Assembly (NCBI GenBank): GCA_033002965.1
Contig: JAURVB010010395.1
Coordinates: 1-64,000, forward strand
Length of the DNA: 64,000 nucleotides
Reading direction: 5' to 3'
Source of the DNA: Piper betle
Taxonomy: Eukaryota; Streptophyta; Magnoliopsida; Piperales; Piperaceae
Position numbers and translations under genes: made by a program. Positions within the stretch are counted from its first letter, which is position 1. Each line of letters starts with the position of its first letter. The notes beneath the pieces were generated by a model that saw only the letters and a program-made list of their open reading frames with translations, had not been told where the DNA came from and searched no databases. Below are positions 13,189-25,320 of the stretch, in pieces.

Positions 13189-14838
13189 TGTAAAGACCCG
13201 GAAAAAAAATTTCATTAGCTGGTTAAGTATGAATTACCCGGTTAAATTGAAAAGTAATTTCTAATCGGACGATTCTAGTTGAATCAGTCGAGTCGAACAC
13301 ATTAATTATCCATTTAACCATTTAAGTGAACCATACCATTTAAGAGGTTGAGTGAAAAGGTTAAGTGAACCGTGTTAATTACCCAATTACCCGGTTAAAG
13401 GAATTATGGTGAAAGGGTGCTTCCACAAACCCTAGCCGTCATTTATTCTTTATAAAAGGAGAAGGGGTCGTTGAACCTAGGAAATACCAATGGATGATGG
13501 GGTGTGAGAATTTAATGAAGGGGTCGTTGAACCTAGGAAATACCAATGGATGATGGGGTATGAGAATTTAATGGAGGGAATGGTTGAAGTGTATATATAT
13601 GCAGGAGGAGGGAGTATTTCATCCCTCATCTCCGTCCCAGGCGACCTCCCCATTACTGTGTGAGTATTTCATCCCTCATCTCCGTCCCAGGCGACCTCCC
13701 CATTACTGTATTAGGGTTCACGGGTCACAGTCAGACGTAATCACAAATCAGGTACGTATAATAGGTAGAACATCGTATTTTCCTTGTTGGTAGCCTAGGT
13801 CGGCCTGAGCCCAGATTCGACTACCATGCACCGAGTGCAACCGGGGTCAATGAATTGACTCAGTCCGACACTGGGTCGTGTTATGTGCGTGAATTTTGTA
13901 ATGCATCGACATTGTTTTGGAGTAGTGATAGCCACCCCATAAAAAGGCTACGGCCGGGGTGAGTGAGGCACAGCGATTCCTCCATCGCACTGGAGTGCAG
14001 TGATAGCCGCCCCATAAAAAGGCTACGGCCGGGGTGTGTGAGGCACTGGCACTGGAGTGCAGTGATAGCCACCCCATAAAAAGGCTACGGCCGGGGTGTG
14101 TGAGGCACTGGCACTAGAATTGGTAGTGAGAGCTTCCCCACAAACGGGGCATAGCAATCACCTGAGTGCAGTGATAGCCGCCCCACAAAAAGGCTACGGC
14201 CGGGGTGTGCAAGGCATTGGCACTGGAGTGCAGTGATAGCCTCCCCATAAAAAGGCTACGGCCGGGGTGTGCGAGGCACTGGCACTAGAATTGGTAGTGA
14301 GAGCTTCCCCACAAACGGGGCATAGCAATCACCCGAGTGCAGTGATAGCTACCCCACAAAAAGGCTACGGCCGGGGTGTGCGAGGCACTGGCACTGGAGA
14401 CGGTAGTGGTAGCCTCCCCACAAAAAGGCTACGGCCGGGGTGTGCGGATCACAGCGGATACCTCCTCCGCATTGTTTTGGAGTATAGCGGAATCGCTCCA
14501 CCGCATATTAAAATAAACATAAGGAAATAGTGGAATGTACTTGTTTTGTTTTATCTATTATACTACTTAGTGTTGTAATCACTAACGCGGAATTGCCTCC
14601 GCAGGTATGCAGATACGAGATTAGGTGATTGACATCCAGAGTATGGAGCAAAATAAATATGAGGACTCCTTTTTTTATTTAATTGAGAAATAAGTGTGGC
14701 TGCTGGGAAACGGTCCAAGACTGTGGGATCTTTATATATGTTATTATTTATAAAAAATGTTTGACATAATTACTTTACTTTTGAGTAACACCTAGCCAGT
14801 TAGGCCCACAATATCGTGAAAAATGGCGGGTCGTTACA
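13189..14838 (+). mobile_element. 5' LTR of a truncated Ty3/gypsy element
   Basis: It begins TGTAAAGACCCGG and ends GGGTCGTTACA, followed after two bases by the methionine-tRNA primer-binding site (14,841-14,852), which proves this is a 5' LTR. Length 1,650 bp. It contains an internal duplication of the 'gaacctaggaaatacc' segment (about 13,465 and 13,530) and of the 'catccctcatctccgtccc' segment (13,620 and 13,670), plus the 62-bp minisatellite at 13,920. Confidence 0.9.
13920..14450 (+). repeat. 62-bp minisatellite with 108-bp higher-order variants in LTR
   Basis: Seven head-to-tail copies share the core 'aaaaaggctacggccggggt'. Units start near 13,924, 13,999, 14,061, 14,169, 14,231, 14,340 and 14,402. 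Spacing is about 62 bp, except two copies carrying an extra segment 'gcttccccacaaacggggc' that stretches them to 108 bp. Alternation of long and short units shows block duplication. It is not CRISPR: the units abut with no unique spacers. Confidence 0.9.
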
Positions 14839-14840
14839 GG

Positions 14841-14852
14841 TGGTATCAGAGC
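14841..14852 (+). other. Primer-binding site (initiator Met-tRNA) of gypsy element
   Basis: TGGTATCAGAGC two bases after the 5' LTR end, complementary to the 3' end of plant initiator methionine tRNA, the usual primer for these elements. Confidence 0.9.
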
Positions 14853-15018
14853 ACGGTTTCCCAAAAGCTCACATCTTATGACTCAAGTACCTTGTTGAAG
14901 AGTCTAATATTTTATTTTTCTCCAATAGGGTATGTCATTAGGGAATTAGTGGACTCCCTAATAAACCTAAGTAATCATTGAAAAAAAAATTAATGAACCA
15001 TAACGGAATAAATTTTAG

Positions 15019-16740
15019 ATGGCAGGCACCCGAAGGAAGTCGAGCCAAGCTGCGCAGTCGGACACAAACCTTGAGAGTGTGTTAGGCCAAATTTTGACGG
15101 CCATACAGGGACTAGCGCAGGCTTCAGAAAATACCAGTTCTGTGGTTCAGAACATGGTGCAGAGGTTACCGGGATTGGTAATGGGGAATGGAGCTCCAAA
15201 TTCGGCTGCGGGTCCTAGTAACGTCCCAAATGGGGATCAGGGGAGCGCCCAAGAGCGGGTAGGAATAGCTGACCCGGGCGAGCGAGGAGAACTTCCAAAC
15301 CCGGTGCCACCGGTAGTCCGACAAGTGGTACTGCCAGATGGGGATGACAGTGATCGATACACTGTAGAGAAATTCCGGAAGAACGGAGCTGAGGTATTCA
15401 TTGGAGGGACTGATCCAATGAAGGCGGAGAGCTGGTTGGACATTACTGAAAAAGCATTTAGAGCTCTCTCTGTGCCTCATCGCCATCAAGTGAGGTTGGC
15501 GACATGCATGCTTCAGGAGGAAGCATCCTATTGGTGGAAGTCCATGGAGAAGACTGTGTTCCATCAACGGGAGATTTCGTCCATTCCTTGGGCGGAATTT
15601 GTAACAGCTTTCAATGGACAATATTTTCCTGAGTCTGTTGTCCAGAAGAAAGCACTGGAATTTGCCACTCTAACTCAGAAGGATGATTCAGTCCGAGAGT
15701 ATGCCAAAAATTTCTTGCAATTGGAGAGATTTGCATCTGGGAGTCTGGCAACTGCCCGGGCCAGAGCAGACAAATTTTTCTGGGGGTTAAAGCCAGAATT
15801 GAGGAGTAGGGTAGCTACGGCGCCAAGAGGCACTATAACCGAAGTGATTGAAGCAGCCACTACTCATGAGTTGGTGTACGACTATGTCCGTGCACAGAAA
15901 CAGGGGAAGGCTACTATGCAACATAAGAATGCCAACCAGGGTAGTAGCAAAAACAGGTCTGAAGAACACCAGCAGCAGAACTATCAACGGAATGTCGATG
16001 GGAACCGCAAAAGGAAGTTTCAGGAGATTCCGTATCGACTATGTAAAAATTGCAACAAGATGCATTCAGGGTTATGCAGGGAGCCCCGTCGGTGCTACAA
16101 TTGCGGAAGGACGGGACACTTGCAAAACGAGTGTCGTCAGCCCCTGAAGCAACAACAGGAGCAACCTGAAAAGGAGAAGACACCAGCTCCTAATCGCTAC
16201 CCAGCACCTGCAAAACCAGTGGACAAAGGGAAGGCGAAACTTTTTGCAGTCGAAGTCGAGGACGCTGAGAACGAGGACCACACAGTTCGAGGTAAAATTC
16301 TGATTCAAAGTGTTAGTGTGGATGTTTTATTTGACTCGGGGTGTACGCATTCGTTCCTATCATCCCGATTAGTTAAGAGTTTAGGACTCCAAACGTCTAC
16401 ATTACCTAAGACTTATAGGGTCACCACCGCAACGGGAGAAGGGGAGGTCACAACGTTAGGAGTGACTAACCTATCCTTGGATATACAAGGGAAACCCTAT
16501 GTGTGGAATTTCATTGTCTATGGGATAATAGGCTTTGATGTACTGTTGGGAATGGACTGGTTGTCTGCACACCAGGCTTTTCTCGACTGTAAAGGGAGGA
16601 GAGTATTGACTAAACCTTGTAATTGTGAGATGGGGGTCATTTTCCAAGGGTCATGGAATGATCCATCCTCTTGTATTGTGTCGGTTAGTGAGGCAACTGA
16701 GTGGTTTGGTGAGGGTTGTAAAGTTTTTCGGCAACTCTAG
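15019..16740 (+). CDS. Ty3/gypsy Gag-protease polyprotein
   Basis: A 573-residue frame that builds the retrotransposon particle and carries its protease. In order: a variable N-terminus; the gag core (about residues 115-290, with YWWKSM and FNGQYF motifs); a basic glutamine-rich linker; one CCHC zinc knuckle at about 359-372; and an aspartic protease with DSG near residue 439 followed by THSF. The ATG at 15,019 lies 166 bases after the primer-binding site. In this family gag, protease and polymerase are normally one frame; here it ends at a TAG just before the polymerase. The downstream frame resumes one phase away at the run of five T near 16,724-16,728, so a single-base loss there would explain the break. 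Confidence 0.9.
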   Translation: MAGTRRKSSQAAQSDTNLESVLGQILTAIQGLAQASENTSSVVQNMVQRLPGLVMGNGAPNSAAGPSNVPNGDQGSAQERVGIADPGERGELPNPVPPVVRQVVLPDGDDSDRYTVEKFRKNGAEVFIGGTDPMKAESWLDITEKAFRALSVPHRHQVRLATCMLQEEASYWWKSMEKTVFHQREISSIPWAEFVTAFNGQYFPESVVQKKALEFATLTQKDDSVREYAKNFLQLERFASGSLATARARADKFFWGLKPELRSRVATAPRGTITEVIEAATTHELVYDYVRAQKQGKATMQHKNANQGSSKNRSEEHQQQNYQRNVDGNRKRKFQEIPYRLCKNCNKMHSGLCREPRRCYNCGRTGHLQNECRQPLKQQQEQPEKEKTPAPNRYPAPAKPVDKGKAKLFAVEVEDAENEDHTVRGKILIQSVSVDVLFDSGCTHSFLSSRLVKSLGLQTSTLPKTYRVTTATGEGEVTTLGVTNLSLDIQGKPYVWNFIVYGIIGFDVLLGMDWLSAHQAFLDCKGRRVLTKPCNCEMGVIFQGSWNDPSSCIVSVSEATEWFGEGCKVFRQL

Positions 16741-18023
16741 AGGAGCCTGAGTCCAAACCCAAAGAGTTGTCCATGATTCCGGTGGTAGCAGAATTTCCGG
16801 ACGTATTTCCAGGTGAACTTCCAGGGTTACCTCCTAAGCGGGCAGTGGAGTTTGTCATTGACCTAGCACCGGGAGTATCACCAATTTCTAAAGCACCATA
16901 CCGCATGGCTCCAGCGGAACTCAAGGAGTTAAAGAGTCAATTAGAAGAGCTGTTGCAGGCAGGCTTCATACGACCAAGTACTTCACCCTGGGGAGCCCCT
17001 GTTCTTTTTGTAAAGAAGAAGGATGGCTCACTTCGATTGTGTATTGACTATCGCCAGCTCAATCAAGTGACAGTCAAGAATCGGTACCCCTTACCGAGGA
17101 TTGATGATTTATTTGATCAGTTGAAAACAGCCGGAATATTCTCAAAAATAGACTTGCGGTCCGGATATCATCAACTACGGGTGAAGGAATCTGACATACA
17201 GAAAACGGCTTTCCGAACTCGCTATGGACATTATGAGTTTCTGGTTATGCCTTTTGGTCTGACAAATGCACCAGCGGCCTTTATGTCACTTATGAACACG
17301 GTGTTCCACGAATACTTGGATAAGTTTATTATTGTGTTTGTGGACGACATTCTGGTCTATTCAAATAATGAGGAGGACCATGGGAAACACTTGTCCATTG
17401 CTCTTCAAGTTTTGAGAGAGAATCAACTGTTCGCCAAATTATCAAAGTGTGACTTCTGGCTGAAGGAGGTGAACTTCCTCGGACATGTTGTCTCAAAGGC
17501 GGGAGTTGCAGTGGATCCGTCAAAAGTGAAAGCAGTCATTGATTGGCCACAACCTAAGTCAGTCACTGATATCAGAAGCTTCCTCGGTTTGGCGGGTTAC
17601 TATAGGAAATTCATTAAAGACTTTTCCTTAGTAGCATCGCCGATGACCAAACTTACAAGGAAGGGGGTCAGGTTTGAATGGAGTAGTAAGTGTGAGGAGA
17701 GTTTCCAGTCTCTAAAGAAGAGTTTAACAACTGCACCAGTCTTGACCCTGCCAAATGGTAATGAAGGATTCGTAGTCTTCAGTGATGCGTCTCGGTTGGG
17801 TTTAGGATGCGTCCTTATGCAAGATGGTAAGGTGGTGGCTTACGCATCTCGCCAATTGAAGATTCACGAGCAAAATTATGCGACCCATGACTTGGAACTG
17901 GCAGCAGTAGTTTTTGCCCTAAAGATTTGGAGGCACTACTTGTATGGGGCCCAGTTCGAAGTTTTCACCGACCATCAAAGTTTGAAGTATATCTTCACCC
18001 AGAATGACCTTAACCTAAGATGA
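16722..18023 (+). CDS. Ty3/gypsy reverse transcriptase-RNase H, truncated (first ATG 16,767)
   Basis: It continues the polyprotein in the next phase. Counting from the ATG at 16,767, the reverse transcriptase is complete: VKKKDGSLR and the YRQLN block in the first third, MPFGL and TNAPAAF, and the catalytic FVDD near residues 191-194, followed by a thumb and connection with FLGLAGYYR. The RNase H domain begins FSDAS near residue 337 and reaches TDHQSLKY, then stops at the TGA at 18,021. The typical continuation (the LNMRQRRW block, integrase, chromodomain) is missing because unrelated LTR-type DNA joins at about 18,024. The element is therefore defective and cannot integrate on its own. Confidence 0.9.
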   Translation, partial: SFSATLEEPESKPKELSMIPVVAEFPDVFPGELPGLPPKRAVEFVIDLAPGVSPISKAPYRMAPAELKELKSQLEELLQAGFIRPSTSPWGAPVLFVKKKDGSLRLCIDYRQLNQVTVKNRYPLPRIDDLFDQLKTAGIFSKIDLRSGYHQLRVKESDIQKTAFRTRYGHYEFLVMPFGLTNAPAAFMSLMNTVFHEYLDKFIIVFVDDILVYSNNEEDHGKHLSIALQVLRENQLFAKLSKCDFWLKEVNFLGHVVSKAGVAVDPSKVKAVIDWPQPKSVTDIRSFLGLAGYYRKFIKDFSLVASPMTKLTRKGVRFEWSSKCEESFQSLKKSLTTAPVLTLPNGNEGFVVFSDASRLGLGCVLMQDGKVVAYASRQLKIHEQNYATHDLELAAVVFALKIWRHYLYGAQFEVFTDHQSLKYIFTQNDLNLR

Positions 18024-19080
18024 GCCCAAATCCTTAGATGAAAGATCAGAACTTGGAAAGCAAAATGAGCCCAAATCCTTAGACTCAATTAGATGAAGAT
18101 CTGAAACTCAAATCAAATTGGGCCTACAGGGTAATCCGGCAATCTAAAACTCCTAAGATGCATGTAAAGGAGATACCTTAAAAAGTCTAAATGAATACTA
18201 AACATTGCAATGGCTTAAATCTAGCTCGAAAAACCTAGGCTAAAACAACAACAAAAATCCATAAACCTAGAATTCACGTTGATAACTCATGCTCTATTAT
18301 AGCACAATTGAAGTTATCATCTGTTTATCAGGCATACCCAACCTCCATAATATGCTCATACAACCATCTAAGCCCCATACTCATGGTTTGAAAGCTTGAC
18401 TGACTCGAACCAACTCAAAACTAGCCCAAACCAGGCAAGGCAACAAGCATGTAAAACCCTACCCCAAACTCGAGGTTTTATAAACACTATAACTTGAATT
18501 CTATAAAATGACAAGTCCAAACTTCAAGTATTTGGGCATGAGTGGACTCAGGAAAGGAGGCATTGGCTAGGGTATTTATGGAGCTAGTTGAACCTACATG
18601 CATTGGGAAATTTGAGGGTGATGTCTAGGTGAAATTTTATGTAATTTCACCTCTAAACAACTAGGCTTTCTGATTTTACATTCAGAATTAGAGAACTAGT
18701 GTTTCACTCTGCTTTCCGGAGAAGTCCAGAAACCTAGATTAACTAACCACCTAAATAAGTTTTAATTAAGCCCAAAATTTATATGTTTTCACTAGACACT
18801 TAGTAAGTCCTTTATATATTTTCTACAGCTTTTATTAAGGACTTTCAGAAAGCTCACCAAGGAGCAAACTCTTAGAGCATAGCGTAACACATCAACAACA
18901 CGACAAGCACACACATAATTAGGGGTTTTGTTCAAGCATTTAATGATGTTGTTTTAGCATGGCATTTTCACAAGTAATAGCTAACATTATGACTTATAAC
19001 ATGCAAAATATAGCATTCAAATATAGCCTAAAATAGGGTATAAACATTGGGGAAAGTGAAGACCTAGCACAAGGGCACTA
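18024..19080. mobile_element. LTR-derived fragments joined to the truncated pol
   Basis: 18,024-18,485 resembles the outer right part of the 2.85-kb LTR (compare 5,100-5,326), ending in an 'aaactcgaggtttta' version of its terminus. 18,490-18,960 aligns with 8,990-9,560 (shared 'taaccacctaaat', 'aggggttttgttca'-type blocks). The junction at 18,023 is the truncation point of the gypsy element. No gene. Confidence 0.55.
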
Positions 19081-21560
19081 GCATAGTGCCTTTGCTTCAA
19101 AGGCAAAAAAGAAGGGAAATTTTAAGTTTGGGGGCAAGGGCACTGGCACAGCGCCTTTGCCCCTCCACACTACCGGGAAACCCTAAAACACTTGAGCACA
19201 AAGGTGCCCGTGCTAACCGCAAATTGCGCGCACTTAGAGTTTGCACATTAAGGTGGCCGGGCAACCATGAGAACCCTGTCATGGGTGTTGCATGGGCTAG
19301 GGTCATCTGAAAGGGGTACCAAACACACTATAAAAAACAAGACTTTCAAAGGACTTAGTGCTAGCATCTAACTAGACTTAACTCGACCAAACTAAAATAA
19401 AAGGGGCTGGGCGCATAGCGTCCAAACAAGTTTACCGAACACCGAAGGAAGATAGGACTAGGCCAACATACACAAATCCTTGACAAGAAGGACAAGACCC
19501 AACCAACCCAATTACGGTTTAGACTAAACTGACTCAAACCCATAGGCAAACAACCGTTTACAGAAGGTTTGCCAAACTTTGATGGTTCAAGGCTTCTTTA
19601 CCAAGCCCTTAGTCTTTGGTTGTCGAACCACTAACCGAAGGTTAACTAGAGGTTGAAACTCTCTCTTTCTTGATCTCCACTTCATGTCTTCGGTTGCCAA
19701 AGTCCTGACCAAAGTGTAAATGAAGTCTTCACTACTTCAATACTTCAAATGATTCTTCAATCTTCAAGTTTTGATTTGGTTATTTGATCTTTAACTCTTG
19801 AACTTAGAGAGTTTTAAAATGTTGTCACATTAAAACAATGTTCAACACGACTCTAATACTACATGTAACAACCAAACTCAATTAATGCAAACTGATAGGC
19901 CTAAGTTATCCTTCAAAAGTGGTTAAGTAAGTTAAAGATTTATAAGCACATCCCCACTTATATATTATATCTTACTTAAAGACATATTGGGTATGGAGCT
20001 AATTTTTATTGGGGTTATTACACTTTTTATTAATGGCTAAAACATTTTAGATATTTTCAAAATTCTAAGAAGATTGGAAATTATCTTTTATTGTTATCAC
20101 TAAATATATACATAGAACTACACCTCATATAACTTATATAAGTTACACTTTTCGTTTTGAGTAATTTAGTGGGTCTCATAATTTAAAATATATATGGATA
20201 AATTAAATAATAAATAATAAGTGTAATTATAAAATTTTAACACAATCTAATGTTTTTAACTCTTTCCTATTTATTATTAAAGTACTTGTAATAAAAATTA
20301 ATTTCAAATTATCTATTAATTTGTGCATTTTTTGTAAATTTAAAAATAGGTGATAATGATATTAAAAAAAGCATAAAATTTTATCAACTTCATACTTATG
20401 CACTGTAGTTTTATTATATATAAATACTATTTTATAAAATCCACTAAAAAATTTAAATTAAATATACAACTGATATAGGTTATATAAGGCGTAACTCATA
20501 AATTTTTCCCTTATCACTATAAATCCTAATAAACCATTGGCTAATCCTTTATTAAAAATTGAGGGAACTAGTCAAAATTTGTTCTTTTATTATACAAAGA
20601 TAAATAGATAGAATGAATCATTGTCACTTTAAATTGCAACTATACAAACACAATATATAGCATGCCAAAAGGGATGAAAGAGACTTTTCTATTGAACATT
20701 CTCCTCTAGTGCTTTAGTATAAAAATGAGATCCCAAAACGTTAGTCACAAATGTTCCCCCACAACCATATATACCAAATAGGCAGATATCAAACTTTACA
20801 GCCAATCCACTTAGTATTTTCAAGAGCCCACATTTTATCTCTTTTTTAGTTGGTTGAGAAATACTAGGGCAGAATGAGTTTCTTTATATTCGAGACACTC
20901 CGATCTTGAGACAAAGAATAGGGCGCGGCGCACGGCGCAGACGGGACAAGATAGGTCGGAAAAGAATTTTTCCTAAGTGACCAAGTCTTGTTCTGCAACG
21001 CAACATCCGTTTATGTAAATCCATTCCCACTCCTGAAATGTCATTATTTATATTTGCATTTCTACCAGATTAAAACAGGAAGCCAAATAATTTGAGTTGA
21101 TTACAAGGAGCATTGTTGGAAAAGGAAGATATACTTTCCAGCTACAGTCGCCAATGGCATAATTCAGCATAAGTGGGGGCCACCAGACAAAAAAGGCTAG
21201 TTTTTTTTGAAAGAAAAAAGCTAGTTGAGAACAAGAATGGTGAAGTAGATGTATACAATTAACAAAAACTGTTCAACACATATATTATGTCCAAGTTTCA
21301 TATTTCTTTGAACAGACTCGGCCCCCACATACGCAACAAAGTCGTTAGGAAAAACAAGCCTCTCAAATATTTGGAGTCAAAAGAAATTCAAACTCAAGAA
21401 AACACTAAACGTCAAGTGTTGAACAAGAAAGCCACCAATAATGTGAGGCACAAAGTAACAAGGAAGCCAAGAAAAAACAACTAGAAAAATAAAGAATGAA
21501 AATAAATGAATGTTATCATAAAAATTGTGAGCAGAACTAAAAACAAAGATTTGTTAATCG
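19081..21560. other. AT-rich intergenic DNA, no gene recognised
   Basis: 19,081-19,860 contains two related short segments ('gggcactagcatagtgcctttgc' type, in two variants). A TGTAACAACC near 19,864 could be an LTR end. From 19,900 the DNA is strongly AT-rich with only short open frames of no recognisable content. I see no supported gene. Confidence 0.4.
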
Positions 21561-23150
21561 AAAATTGGGATTATAACTTAATTGGAGTTGGCCAAAAGTT
21601 TTTCAGAAAGAAGTGATGCATCATTTCTTGCGTGGTTTGAAGCTTTGGTGCCAAGAATTTCTTTAACAATGTAACTGGATACAAACCTTCAGGAGAACCT
21701 GCAATATGGAACACGGACACTCGGAATAAGTTCAGTAACAGCCACAACATGATAAATAAGATGGAAAACTTGCAGGGATGTAACTTCGTAAATGGCGCTG
21801 AAAGATTGTGCTTCCAGGTTTGTTTTGTAATAAATTATCTAAAGAAAAATTAGCCTGTTTATTGTTGAAATTGGTGATATCAAGAAGCTCACGATCACTA
21901 AAAGAAAACTATGTTGCAGAAAGAAAGCATTATGTAAGATTTTGTTGTATTTATCAATATATTTGCTTCCTTTTCCATTATCCTCGAACATAAAGAAAAA
22001 AAATTTACACAGTACACTTGCACCTAATATAACATGGCAACATCAAGGGTAAATTTTTCCTTTTTAAAAGAATGAAATATGTCAGAGAAGGGCTTCACCA
22101 AGGCAATATGATTGGAAATGTATCAACTGGAACGATATATAAAAATTATATCAAACCATTATAATATAAAGAAAGAAAAAAATATAAAGCCGACCTAGGT
22201 GCACTGTCAAGTTTTATGGAATATCTTTCAATGTTTGATAATTCAAATATTTCAAAAACCTAGAGTCCAGTAAAAGAGCAAGGCAGGTACTTACCACAGA
22301 AATATTAAACATGGTTTTCAAGTGGCATTCTTTGACATGATATACAAGAACATAACTTCGTTCCAAGCATCTGGAACTCCTGGAAGGCACCAATGGCTAC
22401 AGTCAGGAGAAGCAATGTCACCTGCTTAACGCTGTTACTGGAACCAGACAAGTTATGTTCTTGTATATCATGTCAAGGTCTGCTTAAACCATGTTTAATA
22501 TTTCTGTGGTGTACCTGCACTCTTTACTGGACTCTAAGTTTTTTGAAATATTTTAATTATCAAACATTGAAAGATATTCCATAAAACCTGCCAGGTACCC
22601 CTAGGTCAGCTTTATATTTTTTTTGTTGCTTTATAATTTTTTTATATATCTTTCCAGTTGATACATTTCCAATCATATGCCTTGGTGAAGCCCTTCTCTA
22701 TTTGTATTTCACTCTTTAAAAGGCAATGTTTTAGCCATGTTATAATGGGTGCAAGGCATACAATATCCAAATTTTTTTCTTTATATTCAGAATAATGAAA
22801 AAGAAAGCAAATATATTGATAAAATATAACAAAATCTTACATAATGCTTTCTTTCTGCAACATGGATTTTCTTTAGTGATCGTGGCTTCTTGATATCACC
22901 AATTTCAACAATAAACAGGCTAATTTTCTTTAGATAATTTATTACAAAACAAACCTGGAAACACAATCTTTTCAACCGACACAAATGATTTGTTACTGAA
23001 CTTATTCCAGTGTCCGGTGTTCCATGTACAGGTTCTCCCGGAAGTTTAGTATCAATTTACATTGTTAAAGAAATTCTTGGCACCAAAAGCTTTCAAACCA
23101 CGCAAGAAATGATGCATCACCCTGAAAAACGGTTATTAACTCCAATTAAA
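21560..23150. repeat. Large inverted repeat, arms about 0.7-0.8 kb
   Basis: The left arm (about 21,565-22,360) is mirrored by the right arm (about 22,440-23,145) around a spacer of 80-100 bp. Matching blocks run the whole length: 'gatgcatcatttcttgcgtgg' type (21,614) with its complement near 23,105; 'tttctttctgcaacat' complement pairs near 21,910 and 22,850; and 'cttgtatatcatgtcaa' (22,455) opposite 22,335. Arms differ by scattered substitutions and indels. Read on the minus strand, the outer part of the left arm gives a plausible peptide (GSPEGLYPVTLLKKFLAPK), so the arm may derive from a gene I cannot identify. A transcript across it would form a long hairpin. Confidence 0.8.
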
Positions 23151-23156
23151 TTCTGG

Positions 23157-24540
23157 TCCGTTTAGAGACTCGTCTTGTTTCCGCTTTTCCATTGCATGTT
23201 TATGTTATTATTGCAGGACGGGTTAAGTGGCGTTTTATTGGATCCCACTTAACTCGGGTCATTTAACCGAATATTTTCCGGATTAATAACCCCTCGAGGA
23301 TGAGATCCCTCGAGGATGATTTCGAAAACAAGATCCACCACAAGTTGCCTTCGGGCCTATTATATGAATCCCTTCCCAGGCCTATATATATAGTTTTATC
23401 GAGTTTTCAGTGAGACGAGAGATGGAGAAACCGACTGCACGTACCATGCAGAGGATGCCGTGACAGTCAAAGCGGGCTCTGGATTAGTGCCAGCGGACTG
23501 TTCCATTCCCGAGGGATCCTGACAACTCCGCGTTTGAGTTCCTCACACCCGGAGAACGTGGAGGTTTACGGGTACTGTTTAGTACAGCGCATGTCCGGAC
23601 TTGTGGTTCAAAGGGTACTAAAGGCGACTGCCTGAGAGTACTCGGCCTTCGTGCTCAAGGCCAGGAGAAATATGGAGGTAAGGAGAGGGCTTAGGATAAA
23701 GTTTCACGAGAAGTACTGAAAAAGAAGTGCTGAGAGTAGCACAGTACCAGCAGCAGTAAGTTCGGGATGCTACCGGGTCTGCAGCCCAGTGGCTCCTCAG
23801 TAGTGCCCTTCAGAGTGTTCTTGAGGAAGTATATGTTTTCTTTCAGATGAGAGTTTGCTCTCATAGCCAGTTTGTTATAGTTATTTTATTTTCCGGACCA
23901 GTAACGCTTGTTACTGACGTTTTTCTTATATATATGTAGGTGATAAGCACGAGATGGATGAGCCAGCTTGGACGGAGGAGCAATGAGGTCTTGTGCACAC
24001 ACATGTTAGATTTCTGAATGTTTAATATTGTATTATTATGTTATTATTTTGTGAATGCTATGATTAAATGTTTGAGGCATGATAGGATATGATTAAATGA
24101 AATGAGATGATGCTAAGACATGATGATAAGAGGTGAGATGTGATCAGAGAGCGCAGCAGAAGTGTGGCCCAAGTCCTATGATGAATATACAGTATATTAA
24201 ATTATGTGTGATTAAAATTGTTGATATATGTATATATATTGGTATGTATTGTTTTGACAGGGTAGACCCTAATTGCACTTTTAGGGAGACTCTGTCAGTT
24301 TTACTTTAGAATTTTCATCGATTTTTCTCGTGATTGTGATGGCGTGAAATTTAATTTGCATGTCATTCATGTAGTACCATGTTAGGATTTTGCACATTTA
24401 TTCATTCATGATGGATCGTATCTTCATCTTAAGACGCCGAGATTGGATCCGCATGAGTTAGGTTCGGGTTAGCGGACCTAACCGGGGCCTGTAACATGCC
24501 GGTTCGGTTCATGAGCGTGGACCGGATTTGGGGTGTTACA
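23157..24540 (+). mobile_element. Truncated solo LTR, 2.85-kb family
   Basis: It matches 38,795-40,170 in the same orientation: 'gtccgtttag' at the start, 'gcaggacgggttaagtgg' (23,214), 'atcccactta', 'cctatatatatag', 'gaggaagtatatg', and the terminus GGGGTGTTACA at 24,540. The first half is missing because the inverted repeat abuts it at about 23,150. Confidence 0.8.
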
Positions 24541-25320
24541 TGAAGGCTCCGGTCGGCCACAATAGCTGCGGCGGCGGCGGCCAGAAGAAGAAGGTGGTTG
24601 GAGATGAAGGCTCTAGTCGGCCACAACGGCAGCCTGCGTGCAGCGGCCTGAAGAAGAAGGCGGTCGAGAGGAAGAGTTGCACTTCGAGAACGCCCAAGAA
24701 CTCAGATTGTGGTCTGGGCGGAGGAGGACTACGATGGGTAGGGGAAGGTGGTTGGAGATGAAGGCTCTGGTTGGCCACAACGGTGGCTAGAAGAAGAAGG
24801 CAGCCAGGAGAGGGAAGAGTTGCACTCGGTGATGCTAGGGAAGTCAGGTCGTGGTCTAGGTGGAGGAGGACGGCGATGGGTCGAGGGTAGTAGTTAGAGA
24901 TGAAGGCTCTGGTCAGCCACAATGGCTAGAAGATGAAGGCGATTGGGATGAAGAGTTGCACTTTGGGAACGCTGGTTAACTCAAGCCAAAGTTCGGGGAA
25001 GGAGGATAGGCGATGGTTCGGGGACAGTGGTTATAGAGGAAGGTTTCCAGTCAGCCATAGCAATGGCGATGGCGTGATGCAGCTATAAGAAGAGGGCGGC
25101 CGAGAGAGGAAGTGGAAGAGGCATTTCCAGTGGGGAGAAAATGCATGCAAGGGTAATTTTATAAATAAAATGTCTCGCTCCCAACTTGAGTTAATAATAA
25201 TAAAATAAATCCCAAAAATACTAAATAAAATATAATAAAATCTAATAAAATACTACACAATTAAATTGAATTAAGCCAATTTAAATTTCTTGATCCTCTT
25301 TTTTAAAAAAACACAATTTT
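24541..25320. repeat. GC-rich block with about 140-bp tandem units, LTR-derived
   Basis: The phrase 'gagatgaaggctctggt' recurs near 24,602, 24,757 and 24,897, with 'agagttgcact' near 24,675, 24,815 and 24,950, so units of about 140-155 bp repeat. It is followed at 25,150 by the 'gtaattttataaataaaatg' and 'cttgagttaataat' module that also follows the GC-rich block of other LTRs (4,880, 11,385). Open frames here exist on both strands and look fortuitous. Confidence 0.55.

Noticed and set aside
13920..14450. CRISPR-like regular repeat array
   Set aside because: Units abut without unique spacers, units vary in length (62/108 bp), and the array lies inside a plant LTR.
19086..19310. 74-residue frame as a gene
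   Set aside because: Sits in repeat-like DNA with an equally long antisense frame and no domain.
21560..23150. Palindrome as an assembly artefact (read chimera)
   Set aside because: The arms differ by many substitutions and indels, unlike a duplicated read; still worth checking with reads.
24429..24922. Open frames in the GC-rich block
   Set aside because: Overlapping frames on both strands built from about 140-bp tandem units; no domain.
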